From assembly GCF_040802235.1 (NCBI RefSeq), contig NC_133172.1, positions 29,593,738-29,657,737 on the forward strand: 64,000 nt of DNA, in the 5' to 3' direction. Shown here piece after piece: positions 61,350 to 64,000 of this stretch. Below the pieces are notes generated by a model that was not told the DNA's origin, did not search any database, and saw nothing but the letters and a program-made list of their open reading frames with translations. Every line of letters starts with the position of its first letter. Position 1 is the stretch's first letter. The translations under genes and the position numbers were made by a program. Source of the stretch: Manis javanica. Its lineage: Eukaryota; Chordata; Mammalia; Pholidota; Manidae.

Positions 61350-62345
61350 AGGACTATATTGATTCAATAAATATATATTGCATAAACCTGCTGTCTACTT
61401 GGCACTACTCTAGGTCTTGGATACATAGTAAGTAAAATGGGCCCTGACCTTACTGGTGTACCTTCCTAATTGGTTAGCCCAATAAATGGGTAAGCAAATA
61501 AATATGTAGTCATATAATAAGGAAAATACTATGAAAGCAGTAGAGTGCCATGACAGAAAAACCCAAGGATATCTAATTAAATACACTTGAAGGATGCTAT
61601 AGAGTTGGTCATTCCAAGAATATAAAGCAGAGCATTTAGAACATATAACTGTGTGTTCAGAAGCTCCTAGGGAGCAAAGACCTTATTGTTCTGAATATTG
61701 CTGTGTTTGGAGCATAGCAAGAGAGGAAGGAGAATGATTCCAAGTGAGGTTGGCGAGGCAGGCGGGGCTGAATCATACAGGATATTATGAGCCCTAGTAA
61801 GGAGTTTGCATTATCTCTAAAGAGCAACAGGAAGCCATTGAAAAGTATTAAGTAAGGTTGTGACTGTTTTGTGGTAAGTGATGGAGAGAGTGTAAAGAGA
61901 AGGCAGGGAGATTAGTTAGGAAACTCTTAAGAGCAGCTCAAGAGAGAGGTTGGCAGCTTGAATGAATGTGGTGGCCTAGAAAGAAGCAGAGGAATTTGGC
62001 ATTCTGGAGGTAGAGTCCACAGGACTTACGGATAGTTTGGGAAAGAAGATAGTATCAAGGCTGACCTCAGCTTTCTGCCTTGAGTAACTTGGGATGTGCT
62101 GGTCCGTTTACTGAGGTGAGGAGAATGGTATTGAAAAAAATGTTGGTAGTGGGGAGATTTAAGAGTTCAGATCTGGGTTTTTTGTTGTGTTCATGTGTTA
62201 AGTTTAACATGTCTATGAGATATCCAAGTAGAGATATCCAGTAGGAGGTTGGATGTCCCAGTCTGAACTCAGTGGTCTGGCTTAGAGATAACAGACCCAT
62301 GAGTCCTCAGCATAGAGATGGCTCTGAAGCTGTGTGAACCACTGG
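61350..62345 (+). repeat. ancient interspersed repeat
   Basis: The same long non-coding repeat as 39395-39770 plus 40760-41060, here mostly continuous: 'gattcaataaatatatattg', 'gcaacaggaagccattgaaaag', 'cattctggaggtagagtccacagg' and 'gtctatgagatatccaagtag'. Family name not certain. Confidence 0.55.
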
Positions 62346-62349
62346 AACC

Positions 62350-62830
62350 TTCCAGTGCAGAGGTTCTGAATCTGGGATCCAGGAGCCCCACAGGAAATCA
62401 TTTATAGAATTTGGGGCCCGTGAACTTGGCTAGGAAAAGCTTTTCTTGCTCTTAGTAACTTCTAGTTGAAATTTAACGTTGCCTTCCATTTTGAACATGG
62501 GCCTCAAACCACAATAGTATTAACGTTTGTAGTTTTTTCACCAATAGAAATGAGTATTTTCATATCACATTACAACTATTGCTGATATCTCAAAATAGCA
62601 TTTACACTTATCACTACTTCAGCAATAATAGTACAGTTACTAAACCCATAACTAGATCCTGATTTTTAATGTATTAAAAATGCACGAGTAAAGAAATATA
62701 TATCACAATTTTATATTTTGAAAACTGTATTTCTTTTGTAATCCTTCACATTTTATATCACATCTTTAAAAGATATTCTGAGAAGGTGTCCATAGACTTT
62801 ATCAGATGCCAGAAGGATTCTTGACACAAT
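62350..62830 (+). mobile_element. hAT-type MER DNA-transposon fossil
   Basis: 'atttggggcccgtgaacttgg', 'tgaaatttaacgttgccttcc', 'tttcatatcacattacaactattg' and 'attctgagaaggtgtccatag' follow a known mammalian MER1-group element. Exact family not certain. No transposase frame. Confidence 0.5.
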
Positions 62831-63129
62831 AATCAAGAACCCTTGATAATGAGACTGTAGAATGAGAAGAGAATTTGCTTAGGGTTCAGCCCTGAGGTTG
62901 GTTAATGGAGGGAGGGCTGGCAGACAAGGTTTTGAAGGAAGGTTCGAGAGTCAGGAGGAAACCGGAGAGAGAGTGGTGTCATGGGAGTCATGTGAGGTCA
63001 GTATTTGCAGGAGAGTAGACAGATGGGTGAAGATCTGGATTTGGTGTCATTATGTCATTGGTGATGTTGGTCAGCGATTTCACTTGAAGGATTAAAGAGA
63101 TACTAGATTTGAGTGGGTTGAAAAGCAAA
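62831..63129. other. no gene seen
   Basis: May be further sequence of the ancient repeat listed at 61350. No frame of interest. Confidence 0.35.
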
Positions 63130-63340
63130 TGGACCATGAGTATAGTCCAGAAGTTAGCAAAATTTTTCTGTAAAGGGCCAGATAATGATATTTTTGGCTT
63201 TCTTGACTATTTGATCTCTGTTGTAGCCTCTGTTTTGTAGCATGCAAGCAGCCACAGATAATACATGAAAGAACATGGTGACTGTTCCAATGAAACTTCA
63301 CTTAAAAACCAGCTGACATAGCCATAATTTGCTAAGCCCT
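63130..63340 (+). mobile_element. hAT-type DNA-transposon fossil
   Basis: 'ttttctgtaaagggccagata', 'tttttggctttcttgactatttgatctctg' and 'gttccaatgaaacttcactt' match a common non-autonomous mammalian hAT repeat in sense orientation. Confidence 0.55.
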
Positions 63341-64000
63341 CGCATAGACAGCTCTTTGCTGAAGTTTGGATAGGAAGTAAAGTTGAAAAATGAAGAAGCA
63401 ATTGAAGGGCACAAGAAATGCATGATTATGTGGTGTGTATTTTAAGATGGGAGATTCTAGGGCATATTTTTTGCTGATGGAAAGGATCCTGTGGAGGAGG
63501 AGAGGTTGATGGTACTGAAAAGAGTTTAACCGTAGTGATAAACGTCTGAGTAGGCAAGAGGCAGTAGGATTAAAAGTACAGAGATACTTAAGAAATTGTT
63601 TCCTGTGACTTGTTGTTACTTTGAGTGACATGAAAATCCGTGTTAGCAGTGAGACCTACCTATATGTGGAAACTGTCCCTGTATATGGTGTTCAACTTCT
63701 AGGGCCAGATAATGTGGTAAATTAGGCCTGGAGAAGGAAGGTTAAGTGAGGTGAGATGTAGTGAGGTTAAATGGGGTGAGATGTAGCAGCTCTTTAATTT
63801 ATTAGATTTGGGTTTTAATTGGGATCTTTTTGGATTGGCTTGTCCTGGAGCAATAAATGTGGATGCCTTCATTTTTCTTGCAGATGTATGTTCAAGAGCC
63901 TAATTTTGCTTCTGTGAACTGACAAATGCTAGGAGTTGCAGAGAAGTGCTAGCTCAGTATTCTGTTTTTCTACTGCCTTTTAGTTGGTACATTCCTATCA
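63341..64000. other. no gene seen
   Basis: Unique-looking sequence. At about 63745-63790 the unit 'ggtgagatgtag' occurs twice in quick succession. No coding signal. Confidence 0.4.

Overview
The window reads as nuclear DNA of a placental mammal. It is AT-rich and dominated by LINE-1 (L1) copies of several ages. It also carries L2, MIR, MER20-like and other hAT-type fossils, solo LTRs, and one last exon of a KRAB-type zinc-finger gene. I see no Alu, B1, CAN-SINE or BovB-type repeat, which argues against primate, rodent, carnivore or ruminant. A SINE-poor lineage such as pangolin or xenarthran is possible, but the order cannot be fixed from the sequence. Nothing looks bacterial or viral in origin apart from old LTR fossils.

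Layout. 1-19.7 kb is gene-free and AT-rich, with decayed L1 pieces, one solo LTR (8395-9265) that split an older L1, and weaker LTR-like fragments. 19.8-28.06 kb is a plus-strand L1 with both ORFs broken, followed by an mRNA-3'-end-like insert and two more L1 3' ends that start at almost the same ORF2 position. 28.06-29.04 kb is a dead C2H2 zinc-finger exon (minus). 31.0-34.6 kb is copy A of a segmental duplication. It begins with a CpG-rich block holding a recognisable exon 1 of the Gq alpha gene GNAQ (minus), followed by antisense L1 sequence. An L1 with an intact 5' end runs on the minus strand from 38.6 kb back into that block. 38.8-42.3 kb holds older repeats. 42.5-48.84 kb is a full-length plus-strand L1 with perfect 15-bp target-site duplications but dead ORFs. 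51.1-52.9 kb holds the only convincing protein-coding frame: a 317-codon minus-strand ORF resembling the C-terminal part of C2orf78, with a possible upstream non-coding exon and promoter. 53.5-60.5 kb contains further L1 pieces, a second LTR related to the first, and copy B of the segmental duplication with a more decayed GNAQ exon 1. 60.7-64 kb holds DNA-transposon and other ancient repeats.

There is no operon-like or cooperating set of genes. The points of most interest are the paired GNAQ exon-1/CpG-island copies, which share a frameshift and end exactly at the exon boundary; the C2orf78-like frame, which has stayed open amid dead repeats; and the stack of three L1 3' ends with a common breakpoint. 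Family names come from recognition, not from a database search, and boundaries of old repeats are approximate.
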